Source of the DNA: CAYJAD01 sp964370305
GTDB taxonomy: Bacteria; Desulfobacterota; Desulfovibrionia; Desulfovibrionales; Desulfovibrionaceae
DNA: 15,200 nucleotides
Direction: 5' to 3'
NCBI GenBank assembly: GCA_964370305.1
Contig: CAYJIU010000051.1
Location: forward strand, 1 to 15,200
Below, in pieces: positions 7,503 to 14,696 of the stretch (position 1 is the first letter of the stretch; each line of letters starts with the position of its first letter). The notes below the pieces were generated by a model. The model was not told the DNA's origin and searched no databases. It saw only the letters and a program-made list of their open reading frames with translations. The position numbers and the translations under genes are program-made.

Positions 7503-9743
7503 ATGGCAAAAAATCTTATTATTGTGGAGTCACCTGCCAAGGTGAAGACCATTAAAAAATTCTTAGACTCAAAATATCAAATATTAGCCAGTGTTGGCCA
7601 TGTTCGGGATTTGCCTGCAAATATCTTGGGTGTGGATGAGCAAAATAACTTTGCTCCGCAATATGAAGTTATTCAGAACAAACAAAAGGTTGTAAGTGAT
7701 TTAAGAGCCGCTGCTGCCAAGGCAGATGTGGTTTACCTTGCACCTGACCCTGACCGCGAAGGGGAGGCTATTGCCTGGCATGTAGCAGAACTTATTAAGG
7801 ATAAAGTTAAAGATATACAGCGAATTCAATTTAATGAAATCACGGCTAAGGCTGTACGCGAAGCCTTAGAACATCCACGTGTGCTTAATGAACATCTTTT
7901 TGATGCCCAACAAGCTAGGCGGATTTTAGATCGCCTAGTGGGTTATAAAATTTCACCTTTATTGTGGAAGTATGTAAAACGCGGTATTTCTGCAGGGCGT
8001 GTGCAATCAGTTGCGCTACGCTTAATTGTGGAGCGCGAAGAAGAACGCAAAGCCTTTAATCCAGAAGAATATTGGTTGTTTAAATCTATTCTAGGTGCGG
8101 AAGCACCTCCCAGCATGAAGGCTGATTTATATAAAATTGAAGGCAAAAAAGCCCAAATTGATAATGAAAAAGACGCCACTGCCCTTGAAAAATATTTGCA
8201 GAGCAATACTTTTATTGTGCAGAATATTGAAGAAAAAGAACGAGATAAAGCACCATTACCACCATTTATTACTTCCACCTTGCAACAAAGTGCCAACCAG
8301 CGTCACGGCTACTCTGCTAAGCGCACCATGGGTATTGCGCAGCGTTTGTATGAAGGTGTGGATATAGCCGGCATGGGCATTACAGCTTTAATTACTTATA
8401 TGCGTACAGACTCTGTGCGCATTGCTGACGAAGCTCGCGCCGCGGCCGCAGATTTTATATTACAAAGTTATGGCAAGGATTATTTGCCAGCCAAGAGCCG
8501 TGTATATAAGAGCAAGGGCAATGCCCAAGATGCGCACGAAGCCATACGCCCTGTGGATGTGAATATTACCCCAGACATGGTCAAAGGGCATATTGTGCCT
8601 GAGCAATATACTTTATACCGGCTTATTTGGTCGCGTTTTGTGGCTTCACAAATGGCTGCGGCCCGCTTCCATGATACTGTGGTAAGCATTGAATGTGGCA
8701 AGACCTTATGGCGGGTCAAGGGTATGCGTATGCTTTTTGCTGGCTGGACGGCGGCTTATCCGCGTAGTTCAGATGAAAGTGATGCCGATTTGCCAAAATT
8801 AAGCAAGGGGCAAGAGTTAAAGGTGGAGAAGCTAAGCAAGGAGCAAAAATTCACCCAGCCTCCGGCACGTTATACTGAAGCGTCATTGGTGCGTGAGTTG
8901 GAAGAAAAGGGTATTGGCCGTCCTTCCACCTATGCTAGCATTATTTCTACCCTTCAAGATCGCGATTATGTGCAGATTACCGACAAGCATTTTGCCCCGA
9001 CGGACTTAGGAAATGTTGTTTGCGATCAATTACGCGAGCATTTTAAGACCTTGATGGACGTGGGTTTCACCGCTCAAATGGAAGAAAATCTCGATAAAGT
9101 CGCCGAAGGTAAGAATGATTGGGTAAAGCTTATGCAAGATTTTGCTAAGGATTTTAGCCCAACCCTTGAGGCCGCATCCAAGAATATGCAAAGCGTTAAA
9201 ACGGGTTTAACAACTGATGTGCTTTGCCCTGAGTGCGGTAAGCCCATGCTTATAAAATTTGGTAAAGCAGGGACGTTTTTAGCTTGCTCCGCCTATCCTG
9301 ATTGCCGCTATACCACAAACTTTACCCGCGATGAAAACGGTGCCATCATACCCACCGAGCGCGAAGCCATGGTGCAAGAAGTTGTAGGCAAGTGCCCACA
9401 ATGTGACGGAGACCTTGTGGTAAAAAAATCGCGTAGTGGTGGACGCTTTATTGCTTGTACTGGCTATCCAAAATGCACGTATATTGCGCCATTTTCCACC
9501 AATGTACCTTGCCCAAAATGCGCAGAGGGTAGTATAGTTGAAAAAAGCTCCAAGCGTGGCAAAATCTTTTATGCTTGTGATCAATACCCTAGGTGTGACT
9601 ATGCTTTGTGGGATTATCCCATTGCTGAAAAGTGCCCTGAGTGTACGTCACCTCTTCTGGTGCGCAAAGTCATGCGTGGCGGGGCCCAAAAAATATGTTG
9701 CCCCGAAAAAAATTGTAATTATGTGCAAAGTGATGATGAGTAA
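7503..9743 (+). CDS. topA: DNA topoisomerase I (type IA)
   Basis: Relaxes negative supercoils by cutting one strand through a 5'-phosphotyrosine link. The 746-residue protein has the TOPRIM domain with LIIVESPAKVKTI (E9) and the DPDREGE triad (residues 82-88), SAGRVQSVALRLIVERE, and catalytic Y299 in ITYMRTDS. QDAHEAIRP and ARYTEASLVRELEEKGIGRPSTYA complete the core. The C-terminus bears four four-cysteine zinc ribbons starting at C575, C631, C670 and C711, the last with an extra adjacent cysteine (C732/C733). Four fingers is within the normal range for the family. The start has TGAGG five bases upstream. ppiB follows by 50 bases on the same strand. An essential housekeeping gene, with nothing odd seen. 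Confidence 0.98.
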   Translation: MAKNLIIVESPAKVKTIKKFLDSKYQILASVGHVRDLPANILGVDEQNNFAPQYEVIQNKQKVVSDLRAAAAKADVVYLAPDPDREGEAIAWHVAELIKDKVKDIQRIQFNEITAKAVREALEHPRVLNEHLFDAQQARRILDRLVGYKISPLLWKYVKRGISAGRVQSVALRLIVEREEERKAFNPEEYWLFKSILGAEAPPSMKADLYKIEGKKAQIDNEKDATALEKYLQSNTFIVQNIEEKERDKAPLPPFITSTLQQSANQRHGYSAKRTMGIAQRLYEGVDIAGMGITALITYMRTDSVRIADEARAAAADFILQSYGKDYLPAKSRVYKSKGNAQDAHEAIRPVDVNITPDMVKGHIVPEQYTLYRLIWSRFVASQMAAARFHDTVVSIECGKTLWRVKGMRMLFAGWTAAYPRSSDESDADLPKLSKGQELKVEKLSKEQKFTQPPARYTEASLVRELEEKGIGRPSTYASIISTLQDRDYVQITDKHFAPTDLGNVVCDQLREHFKTLMDVGFTAQMEENLDKVAEGKNDWVKLMQDFAKDFSPTLEAASKNMQSVKTGLTTDVLCPECGKPMLIKFGKAGTFLACSAYPDCRYTTNFTRDENGAIIPTEREAMVQEVVGKCPQCDGDLVVKKSRSGGRFIACTGYPKCTYIAPFSTNVPCPKCAEGSIVEKSSKRGKIFYACDQYPRCDYALWDYPIAEKCPECTSPLLVRKVMRGGAQKICCPEKNCNYVQSDDE

Positions 9744-9793
9744 TAGTAGCTATTGCACAAAACTATAAAATCTAATTTTTAAGGAGATAGAAT

Positions 9794-10300
9794 ATGGCAA
9801 ATCCCATGGTTTTATTAGAAACATCTTCCGGTGATATTTTGCTGGAATTATTTGCAGATGAAGCCCCCAAAACAGTGGAAAACTTTCTTAAATATGTAGA
9901 TGATGAATTTTATGCCAATACAATTTTTCATCGCGTGATAGCTGGATTTATGATTCAAGGCGGTGGCTTTGGCGTGCGTATGGATGAAAAAGATACTCTT
10001 GATCCTGTTGAAAATGAGGCCAATAACGGCGTTAAAAATGAGCGTGGCACCATTGCCATGGCCCGCACTATGGACCCGCACAGTGCTACAGCGCAATTTT
10101 ATATTAATCTAGAAGATAATGATTTTCTTAACCATACAGCCCAAAATGTAGCTGGCTGGGGATATTGCGCTTTTGGAAAGGTTGTGGAAGGTATGGACAC
10201 TGTGGATAAAATTGCTAAAGCAAAAACCAAGGCCGTGGGCGTACATGAAAATGTACCTGTGGATATGGTGGTTATTACTGGTGTTAGCCGCTTTGAGTAA
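9794..10300 (+). CDS. ppiB: Cyclophilin-type peptidyl-prolyl cis-trans isomerase, PpiB-like
   Basis: Speeds cis-trans isomerisation at proline during protein folding. The 168 residues form a single cyclophilin domain with the classic blocks NTIFHRVIAGFMIQGGGFG, EANNGVKNERGTIAMAR, HSATAQFYINLEDNDFLNH and GWGYCAFGKVVEGMD, including the catalytic arginine in FHRV. There is no signal peptide, so it is the cytoplasmic PpiB kind, not the periplasmic PpiA. An AAGGAG site lies 7 bases before the ATG. It follows topA by 50 bases without an obvious terminator between and may be cotranscribed. Confidence 0.95.
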   Translation: MANPMVLLETSSGDILLELFADEAPKTVENFLKYVDDEFYANTIFHRVIAGFMIQGGGFGVRMDEKDTLDPVENEANNGVKNERGTIAMARTMDPHSATAQFYINLEDNDFLNHTAQNVAGWGYCAFGKVVEGMDTVDKIAKAKTKAVGVHENVPVDMVVITGVSRFE

Positions 10301-10323
10301 GCCAACACTGCAAAGTATATAGT

Positions 10324-10359
10324 ATCGCCTGCGCCGAAAATCATTTCGGCGCAGGCGAT
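10324..10359. terminator. 16-bp GC-rich hairpin between convergent ppiB and AEC gene
   Basis: Perfect 16-bp stem: arm 10324-10339 (core GCCTGCGCCGAAA) and arm 10344-10359 (core TTTCGGCGCAGGC), loop ATCA. It lies 24 bases after the ppiB stop and 39 before the end of the opposing permease gene. The stem is very stable but no strong T-run follows on either strand (plus side reads TGTTAATCTT), so it may work as a two-way terminator aided by Rho or as an RNA 3'-end protector. Confidence 0.6.
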
Positions 10360-10397
10360 GTTAATCTTGCATGGCTAGCAAGACTTCCAAGAAGATT

Positions 10398-11357
10398 TTA
10401 TAAACTAGAAATAATAAAAGGAATACTCAAGCAAGATAAAATGGTGCCTAGCACAATTACCATAATTCCTTCCTGCACAAAGACATTATGCCGCTCAGCG
10501 ATGACATAACAAATTATGGCCGTGGGCATGCTTGCAATAATGGTCACCGCAGCCGTTGCCACCTGACTTGCGCCGAATAAATTACAAAAAAGAAGCACTA
10601 ATAAAGGACAAAATAAGAGCTTTGTTCCTATGATAATGCTTGGCAAAAACCAAGCTTTTTTTTGTTTTGTGTCATTTGGTACGCTTTGTTTCCATTGGAT
10701 AATTTGTGCTGCTAAGGTCATGCCAATGCAAAATAATGAACAAGGCGCAGCGGTGCTGCCCAACATTTTTGCAGCAACTGTTATAGCCTCTGGTAGTGCA
10801 ATGCCGCTAAGACTGACAATTAACCCAAGCCCAGCCCCTAGCATTTGTGGACTATGAGTAATTATCTTCAATATATGACGTATTGTTGCGGGTAAACTTT
10901 GTTTTTTGGAATGCTGTAAGCTTAAGAATGTGTCTGTATAAACTATAGAAATAGTTGGTAATAAAACTGCAATGCCGGCATATATTTCTGCATCCATATT
11001 TGAAGGCAGGGTTAACATTACTATGGGTAGGCCCATAAATGCAGCATTGGGAAAGCAAGCTAAAAGCCCGCCCATGGTACTTTCATACGGATTTTTGCCG
11101 GACATGCGGCTTATGATGGTAATTATGGCTTGGCTTAGGCTAAGACCAAGTAAAAAACCAAGCACTGGACGCCATGAAATATTATCAATATCCACTTGGG
11201 CCATGATATGGAAAAGCAAGATAGGCAGACTGAAATAATATACAAATTGGTTGATAATACTGGCAGTATTTTGATGTAGAATACGCTTATACTCAGCAAA
11301 TGCCCCTAGGAACATGATGGCAAAAATGGGCATAAGGGTGAGCATTACTTCTAGCAT
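10398..11357 (-). CDS. AEC-family (auxin efflux carrier-type) permease
   Basis: A 319-residue integral membrane protein with about ten hydrophobic segments. The AEC pattern is visible at both ends: INQFVYYFSLPILLFHIMA (about 36-54) and SMPTAIICYVIAERHNV followed by a terminal span ending LSIPFIISSL. Bacterial members move organic acids such as malate or malonate, or other anionic solutes; the substrate here cannot be read from sequence. It is the last of three same-strand genes, 26 bases after the NnrD-like gene, so it is probably in that operon. Its ribosome site is weak (AGG about 12 bases upstream), consistent with coupling or low expression. The family call is good. Confidence 0.85.
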   Translation of the reverse strand: MLEVMLTLMPIFAIMFLGAFAEYKRILHQNTASIINQFVYYFSLPILLFHIMAQVDIDNISWRPVLGFLLGLSLSQAIITIISRMSGKNPYESTMGGLLACFPNAAFMGLPIVMLTLPSNMDAEIYAGIAVLLPTISIVYTDTFLSLQHSKKQSLPATIRHILKIITHSPQMLGAGLGLIVSLSGIALPEAITVAAKMLGSTAAPCSLFCIGMTLAAQIIQWKQSVPNDTKQKKAWFLPSIIIGTKLLFCPLLVLLFCNLFGASQVATAAVTIIASMPTAIICYVIAERHNVFVQEGIMVIVLGTILSCLSIPFIISSL

Positions 11358-11383
11358 AGTGGCATGACCTGCATATTATTGGT

Positions 11384-12247
11384 TTAATGTTTAAGCGTAA
11401 TTTCAAGGGCAGGGCGCAAAAATGGCATAAGTTCACCTACAGACGTGGCAGGGGTAGGGTTTGCAAGTTTTGCTAGAGCGCGGCTGGTTTTTACTGCCAG
11501 AATACAGGCATTTTGCATGGGAAAATCCGAAGCTAGTAGCCCAGTAACAATGCCTGTAACAAGATCACCCGTACCGCCAATGGCTTCCATGGCAGCAACA
11601 CTAGGTTCACTAATATATTCCACTATCTTATCATCAAAAACAATATGGTCAACAGCACCTTTAACAATAAGATTAGCAGGAATATTGCCGCTACTCTTGG
11701 CTCTATTAATTAATTCTTCAATATTGGCGTTATCTTCCAACAAAAAACCACGTGTGTAGAATGGATGTGGTGCCAGCTCATCAGCTAAAAAGCACATTTC
11801 ACCGACATCTGGCGTAAATAATTGGTATTTATCAGCATATCCACTCATCTTGGCCACATACATAAATCCTGCATCGGCCACCAGTACTGGTTTTGGGGTG
11901 AGCTCTTCTATGCACATAAGTATCCTATTATGCCAATCTACATCGGGGAAAAGGTAGTGGAATGTTATGCCGCTTGGCAGCATTTCGCCTAAATTTTCAA
12001 TGAGATAGGCATAAGCTTTTTTACTGCCTTCACCACTGCCAAAGTCAGCGGCACAAAGCATCATGGGTGGGGGGGTGTTAAGATACTGACAAACAATGCT
12101 TGCCGTAGCTGCTAGGGTTTCTGTACCACGTTCTATGGAGAGCACTTCACCAGTGCTAGGGGTCAGACTGCTTGTGGATACATCATAATTACCGTAAATC
12201 ATGTGTCCAGCGGGGAGTTGTGGACTTGTACCAACTATTAACCACAT
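11384..12247 (-). CDS. NnrD-like ribokinase-fold protein (ADP-dependent NAD(P)H-hydrate dehydratase/carbohydrate kinase-like)
   Basis: A 287-residue soluble protein. The C-terminal half carries the signature of the NAD(P)H-hydrate dehydratase/ribokinase-like fold: VADAG (123-127), FTPDVGEM (144-151), LIVKGAVDHIV (193-203) and IGGTGDLVTGI (223-233), with D228 in the position of the catalytic base. In NnrD these motifs read roughly LTPHPGE and GGTGDVL, so the anion hole is kept but the TPHPGE histidine is replaced (TPDVGE). No NnrE epimerase domain is fused or adjacent, unlike the usual repair enzyme. The N-terminal third (MWLIVGTSPQLPAGHMIYG) is not recognised. AGGAG lies 6 bases before the ATG, inside the end of the preceding DUF3343 gene (10-base overlap). 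This may be a relative with another substrate; function open. Confidence 0.7.
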   Translation of the reverse strand: MWLIVGTSPQLPAGHMIYGNYDVSTSSLTPSTGEVLSIERGTETLAATASIVCQYLNTPPPMMLCAADFGSGEGSKKAYAYLIENLGEMLPSGITFHYLFPDVDWHNRILMCIEELTPKPVLVADAGFMYVAKMSGYADKYQLFTPDVGEMCFLADELAPHPFYTRGFLLEDNANIEELINRAKSSGNIPANLIVKGAVDHIVFDDKIVEYISEPSVAAMEAIGGTGDLVTGIVTGLLASDFPMQNACILAVKTSRALAKLANPTPATSVGELMPFLRPALEITLKH

Positions 12248-12819
12248 AGCAATCTCCTAGCTTCCATGAAGGCTTTTTGTAATGAAAAGCAGCACAAAGT
12301 CTGGCCAATATGCCTTGGCTCTTGAGCTTCGATTAGGGTTAATCCATTAAGCTTATGTGCAAGATATGGTACATCAGGGCAGCCTCCACCAGAAATATTT
12401 ACAATGCGCATGCTTTGCTTTTCAACAGTGATTTTCATATTGGCGGCACGCACCATAAGCCATGGCCCAAAGTCATGTATATTAAAAATAGAAACCGGTT
12501 CAAGCATTTCATTGGCGACGGGTAAAATTTGTAATGGTGGTAGCCCCTTTGCTTGTAAAAGTTCTAAAATAGCCACTTCACGCATAAGTTCTATGACAAT
12601 TATCATATCACAACCAGTATGCAGAGTGGGGGGAGGCCCCTTAATCTCCACATTAAAACCAGCTTCACGCAAATGGAGTTCAGCCTTGATTACTTCCCCC
12701 GTGTGCTCAAAAACAAGCATTCCACGATCAGATATGGCATCAGCATTTAATGTTTGCTTTGGCTGGTCTTGCTCATGTTCCGCTTTATTAGTGAAGAGCT
12801 TCATAGCTACTTTCCACAT
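12238..12819 (-). CDS. DUF3343 protein, putative Se/S carrier-like, with extra C-terminal cysteine domain
   Basis: Residues about 32-105 match DUF3343 (NCBI calls such proteins Se/S carrier-like): MLVFEHTGEVIKAELHLREAGF, GPPPTLHTGCDMIIVIE, with the conserved cysteine C70. DUF3343 proteins are usually around 80 residues. This one has 193, adding a 30-residue charged N-terminal extension and about 85 C-terminal residues with ISGGGCPDVPYLAHKL (C147) and TLCCFSLQKAFMEARRLL (C176, C177). Those cysteines could carry sulfur or selenium or bind metal, which is inference. DUF3343 genes often sit beside yedE/yedF, as here. Start uncertain: the ATG at 12819 has AGAGG 9 bases upstream; the ATG at 12804 has GGAAAG. 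It overlaps the NnrD-like gene by 10 bases. Confidence 0.75.
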   Translation of the reverse strand: MWKVAMKLFTNKAEHEQDQPKQTLNADAISDRGMLVFEHTGEVIKAELHLREAGFNVEIKGPPPTLHTGCDMIIVIELMREVAILELLQAKGLPPLQILPVANEMLEPVSIFNIHDFGPWLMVRAANMKITVEKQSMRIVNISGGGCPDVPYLAHKLNGLTLIEAQEPRHIGQTLCCFSLQKAFMEARRLLCG

Positions 12820-12858
12820 ATATAAATTAACCTCTTTAATACTTTGAAAAGTTTAATT

Positions 12859-12903
12859 TTTACTCACCACACTTCATAGTGTTTAAGAAGGGTGGTGAGT
12901 AAA
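12859..12903. repeat. 12-bp inverted repeat upstream of the DUF3343 gene
   Basis: TTTACTCACCAC (12859-12870) and GTGGTGAGTAAA (12892-12903) are perfect complements. Past one A-G mismatch the stem goes on with CTTC/GAAG (12872-12875 and 12887-12890). The hairpin lies 40 to 84 bases before the DUF3343 ATG. On neither strand is it followed by a T-run, so it is not a standard terminator. It could be an operator, a leader structure or part of the repeat cluster to its right. Confidence 0.6.
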
Positions 12904-12929
12904 GTGTATGCATATTTTTAACATTAACT

Positions 12930-12946
12930 ATGCCGTTACACGGCAT
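12930..12946. repeat. Small hairpin in the repeat-filled gap
   Basis: ATGCCGT (12930-12936) and ACGGCAT (12940-12946) give a 7-bp perfect stem with a TAC loop. Neither flank has a strong T-run. It lies between the DUF3343 leader hairpin and the palindromic repeats, in a gap with no gene. Confidence 0.4.
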
Positions 12947-12988
12947 TCTAATTTCAAGGAGGGTATTTCCTTTTTAAGTAGTTTTTAA

Positions 12989-13065
12989 GACATGGACTGC
13001 CACGTCATGTCGCTACTAGCCCGATTTTTAATCATAATTCCCGAAGCGACATTCCTCGCAGTGAC
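12989..13065 (-). repeat. Palindromic interspersed repeat, minus-oriented copy
   Basis: Read on the minus strand it begins GTCACTGCGAGGAATGTCGC and ends AGCGACATGACGTGGCAG-TCCATGTC. The halves pair through ATGTCGCT/AGCGACAT (13007-13014 with 13045-13052) and ACTGC/GCAGT (12996-13000 with 13058-13062). From memory it is a degenerate copy of a repeat found in many proteobacteria with the outline GTCATTGCGAGGA...AGCGACGTGGCAATCC. The 30-base loop (13015-13044) is longer than usual, as if something was inserted. The family is inferred; the pairing is seen. Confidence 0.6.
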
Positions 13066-13108
13066 CTTCGCTGTACCCTAGAGTCATTGGGAAAAAAACG
13101 CTTCGGGA
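13039..13108. repeat. 10-bp inverted repeat bridging the two repeat copies
   Basis: TCCCGAAGCG (13039-13048) and CGCTTCGGGA (13099-13108) are exact complements 50 bases apart. The left arm overlaps the loop and inner stem of the minus-oriented repeat, so alternative pairings compete. This fits a composite BIME-like block of nested palindromes. Confidence 0.5.
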
Positions 13109-13144
13109 GTGGTGTTAGGTCGCAAAATTACTAGCGTTTTGGAG

Positions 13145-13194
13145 CCTGCCCTGAGGAACCGCTAAGCGGTGACGTGAGGGTCACAATCCATCTT
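13145..13194 (+). repeat. Palindromic interspersed repeat, plus-oriented copy
   Basis: Core reads GAGGAACCGCTAAGCGGT followed by GACGTG and ends with CACAATCCATCTT. ACCGC (13158-13162) and GCGGT (13166-13170) pair around TAA. It has the same outline as the neighbouring minus-oriented copy (GAGGA, palindrome, GACGTG, AATCCAT), so the two stand head to head about 80 bases apart. The rest of the gap, to the tusA-like gene at 13289, holds only a 6-bp hairpin (CTGATT/AATCAG, 13259-13271) and the direct repeat listed separately. Confidence 0.55.
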
Positions 13195-13271
13195 ACAAAA
13201 CTACGTCAACGTGCAAAACCACCCCAAATCAGAGTGCCGTGATGTTGGTAAGGAAACGCTGATTAAATCAG

Positions 13272-13301
13272 TTATGCTTGCTTAAGCTTTATGCTTGCTT
13301 A
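13272..13301. repeat. 13-bp direct repeat at the end of the TusA-like gene
   Basis: TTATGCTTGCTTA occurs at 13272-13284 and again at 13289-13301. The second copy contains the stop and last codons (KQA-stop) of the TusA-like gene; the first lies just after it. It looks like a short slip or tandem duplication of the gene's tail, or the scar of an insertion. Confidence 0.7.
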
Positions 13302-13507
13302 GTCAATTCCATGTGCACGAGAGTACCTTCATAGGTAGATTTTACTGCATAGCCATTATGTGCGGCTGCTCGCGAAACATTTTCATGGCTAGCTTCATTA
13401 TCCACTGTAACCTTCATGTTCGTGGGTTGTTTTTCCTTAATGCATTGTAAAACTAAAAGCACAGGCTGTGGACAAGAAAGTCCACTACAATCAATTACTT
13501 CTAACAT
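13289..13507 (-). CDS. TusA/YedF-like sulfur (selenium) carrier, single-domain
   Basis: A 72-residue protein consisting only of a TusA (SirA-like) domain. MLEVIDCSGLSCPQPVLLVL holds the CPxP motif whose first cysteine (C12) carries persulfide sulfur or, in the selenium-linked YedF branch, probably selenium. The selenium-metabolism YedF proteins usually have a second C-terminal DsrE-like domain, which is absent here. The ATG at 13507 has GGAGG 5 bases before it. This lies inside the end of yedE with a 17-base overlap, so the two are tightly coupled and should act together: the transporter brings in the chalcogen compound and the carrier accepts it. Which element is carried is not visible. Confidence 0.88.
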   Translation of the reverse strand: MLEVIDCSGLSCPQPVLLVLQCIKEKQPTNMKVTVDNEASHENVSRAAAHNGYAVKSTYEGTLVHMELTKQA

Positions 13508-14600
13508 GTGAACCTCCATTTTTGCAAGCAAAAAAAGCTATACCAAGGCATACAATAAGGCCTAAAATAGTGGCCATAATACTATGTGGGCCAATGCCAG
13601 CAGGTGATGCTGCAATGCCAAAGTTATGCGCAAAAGCAGTACCCACAAGTAGCCCAATTACAAACACTGCGGCATCGTTATCGCCTTCGCCAGATAAAAA
13701 TAATTGACGACCGGGGCAAGCGCCAGCAAGACAAAAAGCAAGACCGGCAGTGAGCATGGATAAAAAGTTCCAAAGCCCATCATCATGCGCCACAGGTTGT
13801 CCTGTAAATCCGGCATTAAACGAACCTAGTACAACATTTAACACAAAGGCAGTACCAAGCATGGCAAGCACGCCACTTAAAAGATGATTGTGCCTAAATA
13901 AAAGCGTATCTCTAAAAGCACCCATGGTACAAAAACGGCTACGCTGGCAAATAAAACCAACTATTAGGCCAATGCCCAAGGATATAAATAAAGGTGCGTG
14001 GGCTGCCCCCGGGCCTTTTACAGAGTAAAATAAAACGCCAGACTTAGGTTCACCCATAATTTGTGGGTTGAAAATCAATAATGCAAATAAACCAACCATT
14101 AACAACGGAAATACCCAGCCGGCAGAATTAATTTCTTGCTGGCTGCGCCCAAGGGAATAACCCTTTTTTAAAAATAATCCGCCAATTCCAATACCTACCA
14201 CAAGGCCGGCAATACCCAAGATGGCATTGGCGTCACCACCAGCAAGGCGCAAAATGGCTCGCCATGGGCAACCTAGAAATACCAGCGAAGCCATGCCCGC
14301 AATTAAGCCCAATGTAAAACGCGTTACCAGAGAAGATCCACCACGAGCGCGAAATTCTTTGAAAAATAAAGACGCTCCAAAAGAACCTAAGACCATGCCG
14401 ATAATTTCAGGACGCAAATATTGCACCACCGCTGCTCTATGCAGACCTACAGAGCCAGCTACGTCACGTGAAAAACAGGCTACGCAAACTCCCATATTGG
14501 GAGGATTACCAAGGTATTGTAGCAATACCGCCAAGGCACCAATGATGGCACCAGTTACTATTATGCCATACCTTGTGGCAAAGAAATTACTTTTATTCAT
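13491..14600 (-). CDS. yedE: YedE/YeeE-family transporter, selenium- or sulfur-type
   Basis: A 369-residue inner-membrane protein with about ten spans and two repeated halves. Cysteine motifs typical of the family are present: GVCVACFSRD (C39, C42), LGCPWRAILRLAGGD (C111), RFCTMGAFRD (C224) and GACPGRQLFLSGEGD (C295). Full-length YedE next to a TusA-like gene is the arrangement that comparative genomics ties to selenium use; the related YeeE imports thiosulfate. The ATG at 14600 has GGGA 5 bases upstream. A 28-residue upward extension to 14684 would come from hairpin DNA and is rejected. The stop overlaps the next gene by 17 bases. The leader carries strong hairpins and, 515 bases up, a consensus promoter. 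The family is sure; selenium versus sulfur is open. Confidence 0.88.
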   Translation of the reverse strand: MNKSNFFATRYGIIVTGAIIGALAVLLQYLGNPPNMGVCVACFSRDVAGSVGLHRAAVVQYLRPEIIGMVLGSFGASLFFKEFRARGGSSLVTRFTLGLIAGMASLVFLGCPWRAILRLAGGDANAILGIAGLVVGIGIGGLFLKKGYSLGRSQQEINSAGWVFPLLMVGLFALLIFNPQIMGEPKSGVLFYSVKGPGAAHAPLFISLGIGLIVGFICQRSRFCTMGAFRDTLLFRHNHLLSGVLAMLGTAFVLNVVLGSFNAGFTGQPVAHDDGLWNFLSMLTAGLAFCLAGACPGRQLFLSGEGDNDAAVFVIGLLVGTAFAHNFGIAASPAGIGPHSIMATILGLIVCLGIAFFACKNGGSHVRSN

Positions 14601-14633
14601 ATTAATCCCATTAGATTTTGTATTTTTTGCTTT

Positions 14634-14673
14634 TCTGGGGGGAAACTTTTCTGAAGAAAAGTTTTCCCCCAGA
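14634..14673. repeat. 18-bp G/C-run hairpin in the yedE leader
   Basis: Arms 14634-14651 and 14656-14673 pair over 18 bases with one G-T wobble (14642/14665) around the loop TGAA; the arms contain GGGGGGAAACTTTTC and GAAAAGTTTTCCCCC. The neighbouring run CCCCCCTTCAAAAAACTTT (14674-14692) is part of the same motif. From memory such elements recur at gene ends in Desulfovibrio and act as terminators. Here the hairpin ends 33 bases before the yedE start, on the gene's 5' side, and no T-run follows on the minus strand. Confidence 0.65.
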
Positions 14674-14696
14674 CCCCCCTTCAAAAAACTTTATCG

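Noticed and set aside
12992..13081. Open frame of 29 codons starting MDCHVMSLLA inside the palindromic repeat
   Set aside because: It lies wholly in repeat DNA and has no ribosome site. Short frames of this type are common by-products of such repeats.
13040..13200. 6S RNA, SRP RNA or RNase P RNA in the gap before the DUF3343 gene
   Set aside because: None of the conserved core motifs of these RNAs are present; the structure is explained by palindromic repeats.
14601..14684. N-terminal extension of yedE by 28 residues (MKGGLGENFSSEKFPPRK)
   Set aside because: It is translated from the G/C-run hairpin and has no ribosome site; the ATG at 14600 fits the family start.
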